DNA of 48,380 bases, taken from contig JALHHH010000034.1 of NCBI GenBank assembly GCA_022837485.1, forward strand, positions 1-48,380, given 5' to 3'. Origin of the DNA: Bacteroidales bacterium. GTDB taxonomy: Bacteria; Bacteroidota; Bacteroidia; Bacteroidales; Lentimicrobiaceae. Both the position numbers and the translations under genes were made by a program. Shown here piece after piece: positions 32,795-41,001 of the stretch. Numbering within the stretch: position 1 is the first letter of the stretch; each line of letters starts with the position of its first letter. The notes under the pieces are model-generated. The model was not told the origin of the DNA. It ran no database searches and saw only the letters and a list, made by a program, of their open reading frames with translations.

Positions 32795-35752
32795 ATGAAA
32801 AAAATCTTTATGCTGTTTCCGGGATTTCTGTTTCTTGGAGCAATCGGTGCTTATGCACAGGAAGATGTGATTTCACCCGATTACGTCGGGACGGGGACGT
32901 ACCACGGATTGTCGGCGCCCTTGCGCGATATTCCGGCAATGACGGCCGATGAATATGAAAAGCTTGAAGCGGATGCCATGAAGCCCCGCAACGAAAAAAT
33001 CAGGGAAAGGCTCTATCCGTTTGCAGCAACTGCTCAGCCAAAAGGCGATGATCCTGCCTGGCAGAAACGCATGGGTGAAACGATGCCACCCCGGGCACCA
33101 ATTACTTCGTTTGATGGTCAGACGTCGCCGTATTATCCACCGGATGCAAACGGAGCCGTAGGTCCGAACCACTACATGCAAACCATCAATACCGTTTATG
33201 CCATTTATTCTAAAACCGGACAATTGGTAGCCGGACCAGCAAACCTGAATACGCTTTTCAGCGGAGTTACCGGTGCCACCTGTAACGACGGAGATCCCAT
33301 TGTTCTTTACGACGATCAGGCCGACCGCTGGCTGGTGGTGGAATTTTCCATATGTGGCAGAAACGATTACATGCTTTTTGCCGTATCACAGACAAATGAT
33401 CCCACGGGCAGCTGGCACCGGTATTCCTTTGATGTGGACGATATGCCCGATTACGAAAAAATCGGCATCTGGCCTGATGGTTACTATATGGGTACCAATA
33501 CCGCATCTACAGGTAAAAAGGATATTTACGTTGTAGAACGCAATCAAATGCTAAATGGACAAACAGCAAGGATGGTCGGATTTGATAATCCCTGGAGGCC
33601 GACTACCATTGACGGGTTTATGTGTGTTCCGCCGGTCGACAGCGATGGACCGTTCGCGCCTTCCGGCAGTCCCGGACTGTTTATTACCATTAACGACGAT
33701 GCCATAGCCGGGGGATCGGATCAGTTGTGGATTTATGAGTTGGCCGTCAACTGGACATCTCCTGCTAACAGTACGTTTTCGAGGGTTCAGCAGCTCAATG
33801 TTCCCGCTTTCGACAGCAATTTCGGAGCTAACTGGGACAATATAAAACAGCCAGCCACCACACGCGAACTCGATGCAATTCCGCAAGTTGTGATGAATGC
33901 CCCCCAGTACCGCAATTTCGGTGCATACCAGACCATTGTATGCTGCCATACCGTTGACGTTGACAATACCGATCACGCAGGCATACGCTGGTACGAGCTT
34001 AGAAAAACTAGCGGGACCTGGTCGCTCAGGCAGACGGGAACCTATGCCCCCGACGGTCATTCGCGTTGGATGGGTAGTATTCGACTGAACGGACAGAATG
34101 AAATCGGACTGGGATATTCCATCTCAAGCTCATCCCTCTATCCCGGAATACGATACACAGGACAATCGTCTACTGCCTATGCTGCCGGTAACGGAACCCT
34201 CGATCTGGCCGAACAAACGGTTGTTACGGGAGCCTATTCCCAGACAGCTTACAACCGCTGGGGCGATTATTCGGGAATCAGCATCGATCCGGTCGACGAC
34301 CGCACGTTCTGGTATACCAATCAGTATGTTGGACCCTCCGCTGCCCGGAAAACCCGTATTTTCTCCTTCCAGATGTCGGAACCTGAACCCCAGGCCGACC
34401 TGATCGTTCAGAGTCCTTCTGTAAGTCCCGGCAGTGTTTATGCCGGAGATGCTGTCAGCGCTTCCTGTCAGGTTAAGAATATTGGCGGTGCATCTGCCGG
34501 GAGTTCCGTGCTAAATTTTTATCTTTCTGCCGATAATGCCTACAGTCAGGGCGATGTCACGCTCGGTCAGTATACCGTTGCTTCCCTGGCTGCTAATGCG
34601 GTAGCGGATGTAACGAAAACCCTGACCATTCCGTCATCGACCGCTGCAGGCAATTACTTTATTCTGTTTGTAGCCGATGCAACAGGAACTGTAACCGAGG
34701 GTAACGAAGCCAATAACCTGGCGTACACCACACTCGGCGTGCTGACCGTTACCACGGCTCCCGACCTGTTGATTACATCCGCTACCCTTACTCCGGTTGA
34801 GATTACCTCAGGTCAGTCCGTTACAGCAAGTTTTATCATTGTAAATCAGGGGGATGCAAATGCAGGTACTTCAAACCTGAAGTATTATCTATCCTCCGAT
34901 AATCAATACAATACGGGCGACACCTATCTGGCAACGGAACCGGTTGGTGCGCTTGCAGTTAATGCAAATCTTTCATACAGCAGTTTAATAACGATACCTG
35001 CCGGAACAGCAACCGGAAGCTACTATCTGTTGTTCAGAGCAGATGCCGATAACCAGGTTGCCGAAAGCAATGAAAACAACAACCTGGCTGCAGTTGCCAT
35101 TAGCGTTACCAGCACCGATCCCGGCTGCAACAGCAGCGTGCAGTATCCGTCGAATATTATTACCCCGGGTACTAACTGGAAATCGCAAAAGAACATATAC
35201 GGAGGTGAATACACCGCATTTAATGTAACAATCGGAAGCACGTATGTATTTTCTTACTGTTCGGCCGATGGTGCCGTGGCGCCGTTCGACACCGAACTTA
35301 CCCTCCGCAATAAGGCAACGGATGCATTTCTGGCATACGACAACAACAACTGCGGCGACGATGCCAAAATAACCTGGACGGCTACTTTTACTGGACAGGT
35401 GAAGCTGGTAACTACCGTTTCGGGATGTGGTACCAATACTACCTCGGCTACACTCAGGTACCGCAGGCTGGCCAAAGTTGCCGATGGCATGGAGGATGGC
35501 GGAATAGCTTACCAGGTATATCCCAATCCGGTTACGTCCCTGATAACGGTTGAATCAGCCGCAGGCTTTGAAGGTATAAGCGAAATTACCCTTCTGAATG
35601 CAGCAGGCCGCGAGGTACGCAGGATTATCGTCCCTGAAAAGGCCGATAATATCATGACCCTGGCAGTGGAAGACCTCCCTGCAGGTTATTATATGCTCCG
35701 GTTGTCGGGAAGCGGAAAAGTGCTGCAGTTTAAAACAGTAATTATGCACTGA
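32795..35752 (+). CDS. Large T9SS-secreted protein with CARDB repeats
   Basis: A 985-residue exported protein. A signal peptide (1-21) is followed by a large extracellular region (about 90-520) starting PPDANGAVGPNHYMQTINT, found in many T9SS cargo proteins and possibly propeller-like. Then come two CARDB adhesion-type repeats (about 530-645 and 654-770, PQADLIVQSPSVSPGSVYAGD and APDLLITSATLTP), a PPC-like domain (about 775-890), and a C-terminal T9SS type A sorting domain from residue 906 (YQVYPNPVTSLITVES to LPAGYYMLRL). It is probably attached to or released from the cell surface; binding partner unknown. The gene is monocistronic, ending at a strong hairpin. Confidence 0.9.
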   Translation: MKKIFMLFPGFLFLGAIGAYAQEDVISPDYVGTGTYHGLSAPLRDIPAMTADEYEKLEADAMKPRNEKIRERLYPFAATAQPKGDDPAWQKRMGETMPPRAPITSFDGQTSPYYPPDANGAVGPNHYMQTINTVYAIYSKTGQLVAGPANLNTLFSGVTGATCNDGDPIVLYDDQADRWLVVEFSICGRNDYMLFAVSQTNDPTGSWHRYSFDVDDMPDYEKIGIWPDGYYMGTNTASTGKKDIYVVERNQMLNGQTARMVGFDNPWRPTTIDGFMCVPPVDSDGPFAPSGSPGLFITINDDAIAGGSDQLWIYELAVNWTSPANSTFSRVQQLNVPAFDSNFGANWDNIKQPATTRELDAIPQVVMNAPQYRNFGAYQTIVCCHTVDVDNTDHAGIRWYELRKTSGTWSLRQTGTYAPDGHSRWMGSIRLNGQNEIGLGYSISSSSLYPGIRYTGQSSTAYAAGNGTLDLAEQTVVTGAYSQTAYNRWGDYSGISIDPVDDRTFWYTNQYVGPSAARKTRIFSFQMSEPEPQADLIVQSPSVSPGSVYAGDAVSASCQVKNIGGASAGSSVLNFYLSADNAYSQGDVTLGQYTVASLAANAVADVTKTLTIPSSTAAGNYFILFVADATGTVTEGNEANNLAYTTLGVLTVTTAPDLLITSATLTPVEITSGQSVTASFIIVNQGDANAGTSNLKYYLSSDNQYNTGDTYLATEPVGALAVNANLSYSSLITIPAGTATGSYYLLFRADADNQVAESNENNNLAAVAISVTSTDPGCNSSVQYPSNIITPGTNWKSQKNIYGGEYTAFNVTIGSTYVFSYCSADGAVAPFDTELTLRNKATDAFLAYDNNNCGDDAKITWTATFTGQVKLVTTVSGCGTNTTSATLRYRRLAKVADGMEDGGIAYQVYPNPVTSLITVESAAGFEGISEITLLNAAGREVRRIIVPEKADNIMTLAVEDLPAGYYMLRLSGSGKVLQFKTVIMH

Positions 35753-35777
35753 TTCCGCGTTGAAACCCGCAAAAATA

Positions 35778-35810
35778 AAAGAGGCTGTCCCGTGAAGGGG
35801 CAGCCTCTTT
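35778..35810. terminator. Hairpin terminator after the T9SS gene
   Basis: AAAGAGGCTG-T-CCC (35778-35791) pairs with GGGG-CAGCCTCTTT (35797-35810) around a five-base loop, giving a 14-base stem with one G-T pair. It lies 26 bases after the stop codon and ends in T residues. It could also end transcription from the convergent acyl-synthetase gene. Confidence 0.8.
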
Positions 35811-35912
35811 CGTTACGTTTAAAATTGGTGGTAATTTTATGGAACCGTTCGGATTTGCCAGTCTGGTTCAGAATTCCTTTTCTAAGAACTGAAGGCAGAA
35901 TTTAGTATCCGT

Positions 35913-38417
35913 TCAGCTCTGGTCTTCATCCTGGTCCTCGTTATGTAAAGCACGAAGGTTGTCAATAAATCTGTCCTGCACCTTGTCGCGTACTGCCTGG
36001 GTAAGCGATTCGTAAGAATGGCCTTCGGGGGAAACAGGTTTCAGGAATTCCACGCTTATTCGTGTCCACAGCCGCGGAAAGTGACTTCCTTTGGGAAGTG
36101 CTTTGTATGCTCCGTCGATTACTACCGGCACAATTGGAACATTCAGCTCCGTTGCCAGGATTGCAAAGGTCTTCTTAAAATGTCCCGGTTCCCCGTTTAT
36201 GGTCCGGGTTCCTTCGGGGAAGATGATGAGTTTTTTACCCTGCCTCAGCACTTCAGCCAGAGCCTGGATTGACTGTTTAAGGTCAAGGTTAAGGTTTACA
36301 ATGATGATGTTGTTGCGTGCAGCCAGGTATTTCAGAAATTTCTGCCGGAAATGGTCTTCCTTGGCATAGAAATAGGTAGCCCGGATTTGTTTTGTTTTCA
36401 TTGCCGAAGCCACTAAAAGACCGTCGAAACTACTCTGGTGATTTGGTGCAATAATACAGGGCCCGTCGGGAATGTTATCAACTCCCTGAGTACTGTATCT
36501 GAAAAAAGAGTGAAAAAGATAACGCGACAAGCGGAATGCAAGACTGCCGATGCGCCAGGTAGACGGAAGCGGCATATCAAGTTTTTCTCTGAGGATGTCG
36601 TTCCAGTTAACATCGCCTTCTTCCATTTTACTTTTATTGTCGGCAACCCATTCAGCCAGCTGGGCAAGATTGATAAATTCCGCCATTTTCTGGGGAGGTA
36701 TATCAACACCGAACGTTTGCTGCAGCCAGACCTGAAATCCCACCTTGTCGAGGGAATCCATTCCGAGATCCATTTCCGGGTGGTAAGATGGTAAAATACG
36801 CTGCCCTTTTTCCTTTTCAAGGTATTCGGCAATCAGGATGTACTCCGGATGGTCGATAACTGGTTGGGTGACCTCGGCAATGTGCTGCTTTTGCACCAGT
36901 GCAACCAGTTTGTGGTGCTGTAACTTCCCGAGTCTGGTGCGGGGCAATTCCTCGCCGGTTATGTGCAGACGCATGATTTTCTTGTAGGCTGAAACTCTGC
37001 GGTTAAACGGCTCTATTACCTCCCAGCGTATAATGTCTTCTGCCTCACGTCCGGGGAATTCCTGCAAAGCCGAAGCTTCCGGAAGAACCAAAACCTGTAG
37101 CTGGTCGTTTTCGAAGAAAACACCGCAATCGCGGATCAGCGGCGACTGAATCAGCTCGTCTTCCAGCTCAACCGGGTTTACATTTTTCCCGTTCGAAAGT
37201 ACAATGATCTCTTTTTTACGTCCTGTAATGTACAAAAAGCCGTCTTTGTCGATATATCCCAGGTCGCCGGTATAGAGCCATCCGTTTTTGAGTACCTCGG
37301 CCGTGGCTTCCGGACTCTTGTAGTAACCTTTCATTACGTTTGGCCCTTTGGCAATAATTTCCCCGTCGCTGATCTGTATCTGCATTTCGGAAACGCATTC
37401 GCCCGGTGAACCAATCCGGACCCTGCCCGGACGGGTGAAGGTGATCATAGGTGCAGCTTCCGTCATACCATAGCCTTCAAGAACTTCAAAACCAAGTGTT
37501 TTGAAGTCGTTGCCAACTTCCGTGTCAAGAGCTGCTCCGCCGGCAACCAGGGTTTCAAGTGCTCCCCCGAATTTTCGGTGAACCGTGCCAAAAACGGTCT
37601 TTGAAAATTTCTTTGAGTTTAACCTGCGTGCCAGCGCAAACAGCACCCTGGCAACAAAGCTCTTATTAATTTTATCAACGATGCCTTTGCGTATAGCAGC
37701 ATATAAACGTGGAACGCCGATGAGAATGGTAACCCGATTCACGCTCAGAGTTCGGATGATATCCTCTGAGGCCATGCTTGGGCTAATTGCCATCATCCCG
37801 CCAAGGTAAAGCGGTATTATCATTGTCCCGACAAGGGGGAAGATATGGTGCAGAGGCAGCAAAACAAGTACGCGTGATTCGGAATTGTAAATCGGAATGT
37901 GCTTGCTTACGGCATCCACGTTTACGAGAATGTTCCGGTACGAAAGCATAACCCCTTTGGGGCTTCCGGTTGTGCCGCTGGTGTAGATGATTACTGCCGT
38001 TTCATCGGGGTCGGCAACCGGCATGCCGGGGTCGGCAACTGCCTCCGTTTCTGTAAGCTCTTCGCTGTCGATAAGGATTACCCTGGCTTTGCAACCCGAA
38101 ATCTCAACGGCCTTTTGCATGGTTTCGGAAGTGACAGGGGAACAGAAGATAACATCCGGTTCACTGTCGCTCAGTATATAAGCAACTTCTGCGGCCGTCG
38201 CCATGTAATCAACCGGAATTACAACTCCGCCTTTTTTCCATACCGAATAAAAGGCATATACCCATGCCGGTCGGTTTTCGCTGAATATTACCGCATGTCT
38301 GCCTGGCATTAATTGATAAATACCGGCATAGTGGTTAATCTTGCCATTCAGCATATTATAGGTTATCCTTGCTTCTCCGAACGTAATTGCGGTCTTTTCT
38401 CCTGCGATGTTTAGCAT
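35913..38417 (-). CDS. AMP-binding/ACP/acyltransferase fusion protein
   Basis: An 834-residue three-part lipid enzyme. Residues 1-520 form an acyl-adenylating domain with VIIYTSGTTGSPKGVML, EGYGMTEAAP and GWLYTGDLGYID. Residues about 535-610 form an acyl-carrier-protein-like domain with DSLDKVGF (Ser carries phosphopantetheine). Residues about 645-815 form a PlsC-type acyltransferase with APNHQSSFDG (NHx4D) and FPEGTRT. This arrangement resembles Aas (2-acylglycerophosphoethanolamine acyltransferase/acyl-ACP synthetase) with an added internal carrier domain. It may activate a fatty acid, hold it on its own carrier and transfer it to a lysophospholipid or similar acceptor. The N-terminus is about 20 residues shorter than usual and no other in-frame start was found upstream. 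Function at the level of substrate is inferred. Confidence 0.85.
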   Translation of the reverse strand: MLNIAGEKTAITFGEARITYNMLNGKINHYAGIYQLMPGRHAVIFSENRPAWVYAFYSVWKKGGVVIPVDYMATAAEVAYILSDSEPDVIFCSPVTSETMQKAVEISGCKARVILIDSEELTETEAVADPGMPVADPDETAVIIYTSGTTGSPKGVMLSYRNILVNVDAVSKHIPIYNSESRVLVLLPLHHIFPLVGTMIIPLYLGGMMAISPSMASEDIIRTLSVNRVTILIGVPRLYAAIRKGIVDKINKSFVARVLFALARRLNSKKFSKTVFGTVHRKFGGALETLVAGGAALDTEVGNDFKTLGFEVLEGYGMTEAAPMITFTRPGRVRIGSPGECVSEMQIQISDGEIIAKGPNVMKGYYKSPEATAEVLKNGWLYTGDLGYIDKDGFLYITGRKKEIIVLSNGKNVNPVELEDELIQSPLIRDCGVFFENDQLQVLVLPEASALQEFPGREAEDIIRWEVIEPFNRRVSAYKKIMRLHITGEELPRTRLGKLQHHKLVALVQKQHIAEVTQPVIDHPEYILIAEYLEKEKGQRILPSYHPEMDLGMDSLDKVGFQVWLQQTFGVDIPPQKMAEFINLAQLAEWVADNKSKMEEGDVNWNDILREKLDMPLPSTWRIGSLAFRLSRYLFHSFFRYSTQGVDNIPDGPCIIAPNHQSSFDGLLVASAMKTKQIRATYFYAKEDHFRQKFLKYLAARNNIIIVNLNLDLKQSIQALAEVLRQGKKLIIFPEGTRTINGEPGHFKKTFAILATELNVPIVPVVIDGAYKALPKGSHFPRLWTRISVEFLKPVSPEGHSYESLTQAVRDKVQDRFIDNLRALHNEDQDEDQS

Positions 38418-38776
38418 CTTAATAATTGTTGCGATGAATTGGGTCGTCGGGTTTATACCCGCTTTCCGGATGATTTAAAGTTGGTTGCTGCACTGCGGAA
38501 ATCAAGACGCAATATCGATACACGCAGTTTCTGCAGTTACAAACCTACGTGATTTCCGCTGTTTAACAAGCTGGGGAGTTATTTTTCCATTTGCTGCATC
38601 CCGGAACCGGCATCCTGATCTAATCGTTTTCCTTTAAACAAATAAACAGGCTTCTGGTTAACATTTGTTGCATTATTTTAATTAAATCCGCCGGTTCAGT
38701 ACTTAATTTCGTTGCTGGTTCTTACTGTTCTGCCACAATAACCGTATTTGCAGAGCTTCTGGCAGCCCGGCCAGTT
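38418..38776. other. Intergenic region upstream of the acyl-synthetase gene
   Basis: A 359-base gap between two minus-strand genes. It holds one strong minus-strand promoter (38540-38569) and nothing else I could identify; no hairpin terminator was recognised after the nuclease gene's stop at 38777. Confidence 0.5.
38540..38569 (-). promoter_or_regulatory. Promoter (TTG, 19-base spacer, TAGGTTTG)
   Basis: On the minus strand TTG (38567-38569) and TAGGTTTG (38540-38547) are spaced by 19 bases, a close match to the Bacteroidota consensus. The predicted start is near 38533, giving a leader of about 116 bases before the ATG at 38417. Confidence 0.6.
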
Positions 38777-39640
38777 TTACCTGACATTGCTGTTGGCAGT
38801 AGCCAGTTCAACCAGTGTTTTGGCCTCCGCAACCGTCTTTTCTGCGGTTTTGTCTTTCATCTGCAGAAAGTTGAGTGATGCAGGATCCCTCAGTACGTCG
38901 CTGCATAAAACAATTCCGCGTTCAATCAGTTGTTGCTTTTGTTTTGTGTTCAGACTGGTAATCGCCGTTACCGGGAAAACTCCGGCCTGTTGCACAAGCT
39001 GCTTAAGGCTTCCCTTTCGGGGATAGTCCCAGCCTATCAGACGAAGTCCGGCGCAGCGGCCATAATCCTCCGCATCCGTTGAAAACCGGGTGTTGGTTAC
39101 CACCCATCCTTCATACTGATATTTGTGCTTCCGTTCCGTTTCCTCCCATTTCGATTTTACATCCAGAAACCGGGACTGAATGTATAATGGAACCTGAACA
39201 CTGCTGACTTTTCCGGGAGCATTATGGTATTTGCATTCCACCATAATTTTATGACTGCCGTTCCAGGCAACCACATCCACCTCGTGCGATACGCAGCGGC
39301 CTTTTACAATCTGTCCGACCTGAACCTCATATCCCATACGGCTCATCAGTTTACCAACAAAATTCTCGAAAGGATATCCAGTAGGTCCAAGTTCCATAAT
39401 TGCTTTTTTCAGGCTGTACCTGGCGGCCAGTGCATTCATCTGCCTGCGCAGCAGCCGGAACGCTTTCTGATAAATCCTCCTGGTTGGAATGCCCTCGTAA
39501 AGGTCTTTGCGGATTTCGCTGATAATAGACTCAATCATCTCCTCCGATGCTCCGGAATTTTGCAGCGACTGATACAACTTCTCTTCCGAGAAGTCCTGCA
39601 TCTCACCGGTAGACTTGATGACGGAAACTCTTTTAGGCAT
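38777..39640 (-). CDS. ATP-cone domain fused to a PD-(D/E)xK nuclease
   Basis: A 287-residue protein. Residues 4-90 are an ATP-cone (VSVIKSTGEMQDFSEEKLYQSLQ, GIPTRRIYQKAFRLLRR), the nucleotide-sensing fold of ribonucleotide reductase and NrdR. Residues about 92-200 are a restriction-endonuclease-like core with HEVDVVAWNGSHKIMVECKYH: Asp122 and Glu135-Cys-Lys137 fit the catalytic D-ExK of the Mrr group. The C-terminus (about 215-265) has a helical segment, VTAITSLNTKQKQQLIERGI, possibly a helix-hairpin-helix. A nuclease controlled by (d)ATP level or state seems likely. It stands alone, with a 165-base gap to the SRAP pseudogene upstream and 359 bases downstream. No methyltransferase is nearby, so classical restriction-modification is unlikely. 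Confidence 0.8.
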   Translation of the reverse strand: MPKRVSVIKSTGEMQDFSEEKLYQSLQNSGASEEMIESIISEIRKDLYEGIPTRRIYQKAFRLLRRQMNALAARYSLKKAIMELGPTGYPFENFVGKLMSRMGYEVQVGQIVKGRCVSHEVDVVAWNGSHKIMVECKYHNAPGKVSSVQVPLYIQSRFLDVKSKWEETERKHKYQYEGWVVTNTRFSTDAEDYGRCAGLRLIGWDYPRKGSLKQLVQQAGVFPVTAITSLNTKQKQQLIERGIVLCSDVLRDPASLNFLQMKDKTAEKTVAEAKTLVELATANSNVR

Positions 39641-39804
39641 GGTAATTCAACTAGATTCAGACGGTAAAAATAGAGAAATCTCCGGAAGGATTTTCGGGCA
39701 ATTTGATGAAATCCTGTTTCCCTGGCTTTCGAATGCTGATAATTATTAGTATCTGATGTTATGGCCTTATACATTAATAAAACCTACAACTGTTGCCTGT
39801 CATG

Positions 39805-40579
39805 CTATGGTTTCTTCTTATGGGCGTAGTGCGAAGATGTTTTTATTGCCGGCAACTCCTTTTCAACCGAAAGGGGAGGCCCTGAAGCTTTAAGTATTGA
39901 CAGTGAAAACGGTCCATTTCCTTCTGTTTCGCGGCTTACCGGATAGGCATTCATTTCAGCGGCAGGATAGGGGTTGAGCATTTCCAGCACAGCAGCCAGA
40001 CTCAGATCCGGTTTCAGCCAGCGGGTTTCTTTCCCGAACGGAAGAATTACCGGCATGCGATACGCCGGTATTCCCCGGATAAGGCTGTTGGCAGTAGTGG
40101 TTATTATGGCAAACGAATGCACCACTTCACGGGTAAGCGGATCGGTCCACAGATCGTATAAACCGGCAAAAGCCAGCGGATGCCGTTTGTTTTTAAGATA
40201 TACAAGGCAGGGCCGAAGGATGACCTAATCGATCGAGGTACGCATCGGCAATCACCAGGCAGCGGCGGTTGAAAAGAGATTTTTTAAATGCCGGTTTCAT
40301 GAAGATTGCCCTGGAGCCTCTGAAAGCCGGGTCGTTATCCGGATTTTTATCGCCCTCGGCCCGGGCATTTATCAGCTGTATCGGCTGCCTGGCCCAGGCC
40401 GGAGTCATACCGAAACGCGACAGAGTGTAACTATCGGGGTTTTCGCTGGTAATGATCAGGGAATGGTCACCTTCCGTAACAACAACAGGAACAAGCGGTT
40501 CAGAAGCCGGTAACGAGCGTGTGCCAAACCTTTTCTCTATGTCCGTATGGCTGCTTCCTAAAATAAATCTCCTGCACAT
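39805..40579 (-). pseudogene. Frameshifted SRAP (HMCES/YedK-like) gene
   Basis: A gene for an SOS-response-associated peptidase-like protein, which normally crosslinks to abasic sites in single-stranded DNA. The 5' part (40579-40193) has the start MCRRFILG with Cys2, INARAEGD, and RRCLVIADAYLDR, then stops. The 3' part, in the next frame, reads LVYLKNKRHPLAFAGLYDLW, SFAIITTTANSL and PAYRMPVILPF down to 39805. The frame change lies about 40195-40235. Catalytic positions are altered too: the conserved Glu of ADGF(Y/I)E is Asp, and the His before RMPVIL (usually HHRMP or HDRMP) is Ala/Tyr. Together these show decay rather than a simple sequencing error. It lies between the ATP-cone nuclease and tRNA-Val. 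Confidence 0.85.
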
Positions 40580-40722
40580 GATCAGATTCTAATCAAATTT
40601 CAAGGAGTAAGATACGCCACGATGAACATCCGCGCAAGCGAAACATTTATCATTTTAATAATTTTTTTAGCCTGGCGGTTAACCGATTTATTAAGGAAAC
40701 AGATGTAAATTTACTGTTCTGG

Positions 40723-40797
40723 GGGACGTTAGCCCAGCAGGTTCAGAGCGTTTGCTTCACACGCAAAAGGTCGCCGGTTCGAATCCGGCACGTCCCA
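40723..40797 (+). tRNA. tRNA-Val (anticodon CAC)
   Basis: A complete 75-base cloverleaf. The acceptor stem GGGACGT pairs perfectly with ACGTCCC (40790-40796) with discriminator A. The anticodon stem TTTGC/GCAAA encloses TTCACAC with CAC at 40758-40760, reading GUG. The T arm is GCCGG-TTCGAAT-CCGGC. The D stem has one C-A mismatch (positions 12-23). CCA is not encoded. CAC is an uncommon valine anticodon in bacteria, duplicating GUG reading by a UAC tRNA. Confidence 0.93.
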
Positions 40798-40874
40798 CTA
40801 CTTTTTCTTTCCCGGGAGAATGCGAAATGGAATTCGACAACTTTCCTTCTTCCACGCATGGTATGAGACGGGAC

Positions 40875-40904
40875 TTGTTTTGCGACAAATTGTGCGTAAT
40901 TTTG
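40875..40904 (+). promoter_or_regulatory. Promoter (TTG, 19-base spacer, TAATTTTG) for the antiporter
   Basis: TTG at 40875-40877 and TAATTTTG at 40897-40904 are spaced by 19 bases. The predicted start is near 40911, 91 bases before the antiporter ATG. Confidence 0.5.
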
Positions 40905-40917
40905 TTAATTCAGAATC

Positions 40918-40983
40918 GTGAACCTGAAAGCAGCAGTATATGATTTAGCTGACCTACTTCAAAACGATGAGCAGGATTTCTAA
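40918..40983 (+). other. Possible 21-codon leader ORF
   Basis: An open frame from GTG at 40918 to TAA at 40981-40983 (MNLKAAVYDLADLL at its start) lies about 7 bases after the predicted transcription start and 18 bases before the antiporter gene. It may be a leader peptide or chance; no coding evidence beyond the open frame. Confidence 0.25.
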
Positions 40984-41001
40984 CATCTTAAGGACAATAA
41001 C

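Noticed and set aside
39805..40125. Separate intact small gene
   Set aside because: Its sequence is the C-terminal half of the SRAP gene in the next frame, so it belongs to the pseudogene.
38777..40800. Genomic island inserted at tRNA-Val
   Set aside because: No integrase, no duplicated tRNA 3' end and no sharp composition change were found between the nuclease, pseudogene and tRNA.
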